From CAAFZY01 sp964410325 (GTDB taxonomy: Bacteria > Pseudomonadota > Alphaproteobacteria > RF32 > CAG-239), in assembly GCA_964410325.1 (NCBI GenBank), contig CAYPFN010000003.1, positions 1-64,000 of the forward strand: a stretch of DNA of 64,000 nt. The letters run 5' to 3'. The notes under the pieces were generated by a model, which worked only from the letters and a program-made list of their open reading frames with translations, did no database searches and had not been told where the DNA came from. The position numbers were made by a program, and so were the translations under genes. Shown here piece after piece: positions 63,655 to 64,000 of the stretch (the stretch's first letter is position 1; each line of letters begins with the position of its first letter).

Positions 63655-64000
63655 ATGGATAACGAAGTTTTAAAAAGCAAAACCTTATTGGTTATTATTG
63701 TAACACTTATTACCATGGTTGCTGAAATCGGATTCGGCATTTATACGCATTCTATGGCTTTAACGGCTGACGGGTTTCATATGGGTACTCATGCATTGGC
63801 ATTGTTTATCACCTTCCTGGTCTGTTCCGTCATATCCCGTTATAAAAATAAAGAAGACGTGCTTAATGCTTTAGGCGGCTACACTAGCGCTTTATTTTTA
63901 GGATTGACATCGTTGGGAATTTTATATGAATCAATTGAACGCTTTATCCATCCGCAAACAATTTCATTTAACGAAGCAATTTTAGTAACGGTTATCGGTC
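63655..64000 (+). CDS. DmeF-like cation diffusion facilitator, partial (3' end beyond window)
   Basis: 115 codons seen, open to the window edge. Helix 1 LLVIIVTLITMVAEIGFGI and the ion-site segment MALTADGFHMGTHALALF match DmeF-type CDF exporters (Co/Ni/Zn-type ions out of the cytoplasm). It is under the CsoR-family repressor in one operon. Confidence 0.88.
   Translation, partial: MDNEVLKSKTLLVIIVTLITMVAEIGFGIYTHSMALTADGFHMGTHALALFITFLVCSVISRYKNKEDVLNALGGYTSALFLGLTSLGILYESIERFIHPQTISFNEAILVTVIG

Overview
The window is AT-rich, gene-dense chromosome from what looks like a Gram-negative alphaproteobacterium. The evidence is the combination of a Tim44-like membrane protein, MltA and a Smr-domain protein in one run, a CarD-family regulator, a YfgM-like TPR protein next to bamB and der, yicC-gmk, LptG, SecB, and an initiator tRNA with an A-U pair at 29:41. 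The many secreted, Cys-rich or prepilin-like proteins of unknown function and the low GC suggest an uncultured host-associated (gut-type) lineage. That placement is inference from gene content; no 16S gene is present.

Layout. 1-2.5 kb: the start of a VirB8-like inner-membrane protein (cut by the window edge) diverges from a TolC-family outer-membrane lipoprotein with an extra Ig/cadherin-like C-terminal domain. 2.5-9.0 kb: a minus-strand run with a membrane diguanylate cyclase, an RlmD/TrmA-type RNA methyltransferase, a lipoprotein, transketolase and a YmdB-type phosphodiesterase. 9.1-15 kb: a membrane protein, the YfgM-like protein, BamB and Der, converging on LptG. 15-22 kb: cysK, gmk and yicC; an SDR enzyme; smr-mltA-tim44; then secB and trmL. 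21.9-24.3 kb is an accessory pocket: an IS-derived inverted-repeat element, a 31-codon ORF, and two unknown genes with a base composition unlike their neighbours. 24.4-38 kb is housekeeping: carD, an ABC exporter, aspS, rnd, an interrupted cold-shock gene, tRNA-Gln, a eukaryote/archaea-type proS, pheST, rplT and rpmI.

39.2-43.4 kb encodes two prepilin-like proteins, one of them about 1,129 residues long, which may be an adhesive pilus or pseudopilus component. 43.5-51 kb: a ZIP transporter, a nucleoside-hydrolase-like protein, gatCAB, sppA and a sirtuin. 51.2-57.6 kb: a secreted Cys-rich protein, a TPR protein, a MoxR/DUF58 pair and a UvrD-type helicase. 57.8-62.5 kb is a gene-poor, relic-like stretch around tRNA-fMet. 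It holds a VbhA-like/winged-helix protein with a low-molecular-weight phosphatase, an orphan HipB-like regulator and small secreted proteins. 62.5-64 kb: a rubredoxin/flavin-reductase pair, then a CsoR-family regulator driving a DmeF-like cation exporter that runs off the end.

Most unusual points: a cspA-like gene whose only defect is TGA at the invariant Trp codon of the VKWFN motif; the giant prepilin-like protein and its partner; the 205-bp inverted-repeat element that keeps what looks like the end of a transposase; and a HEAT-like/hydrolase-like protein with Cys in its nucleophile elbow. No CRISPR array, rRNA gene or intact prophage was seen.
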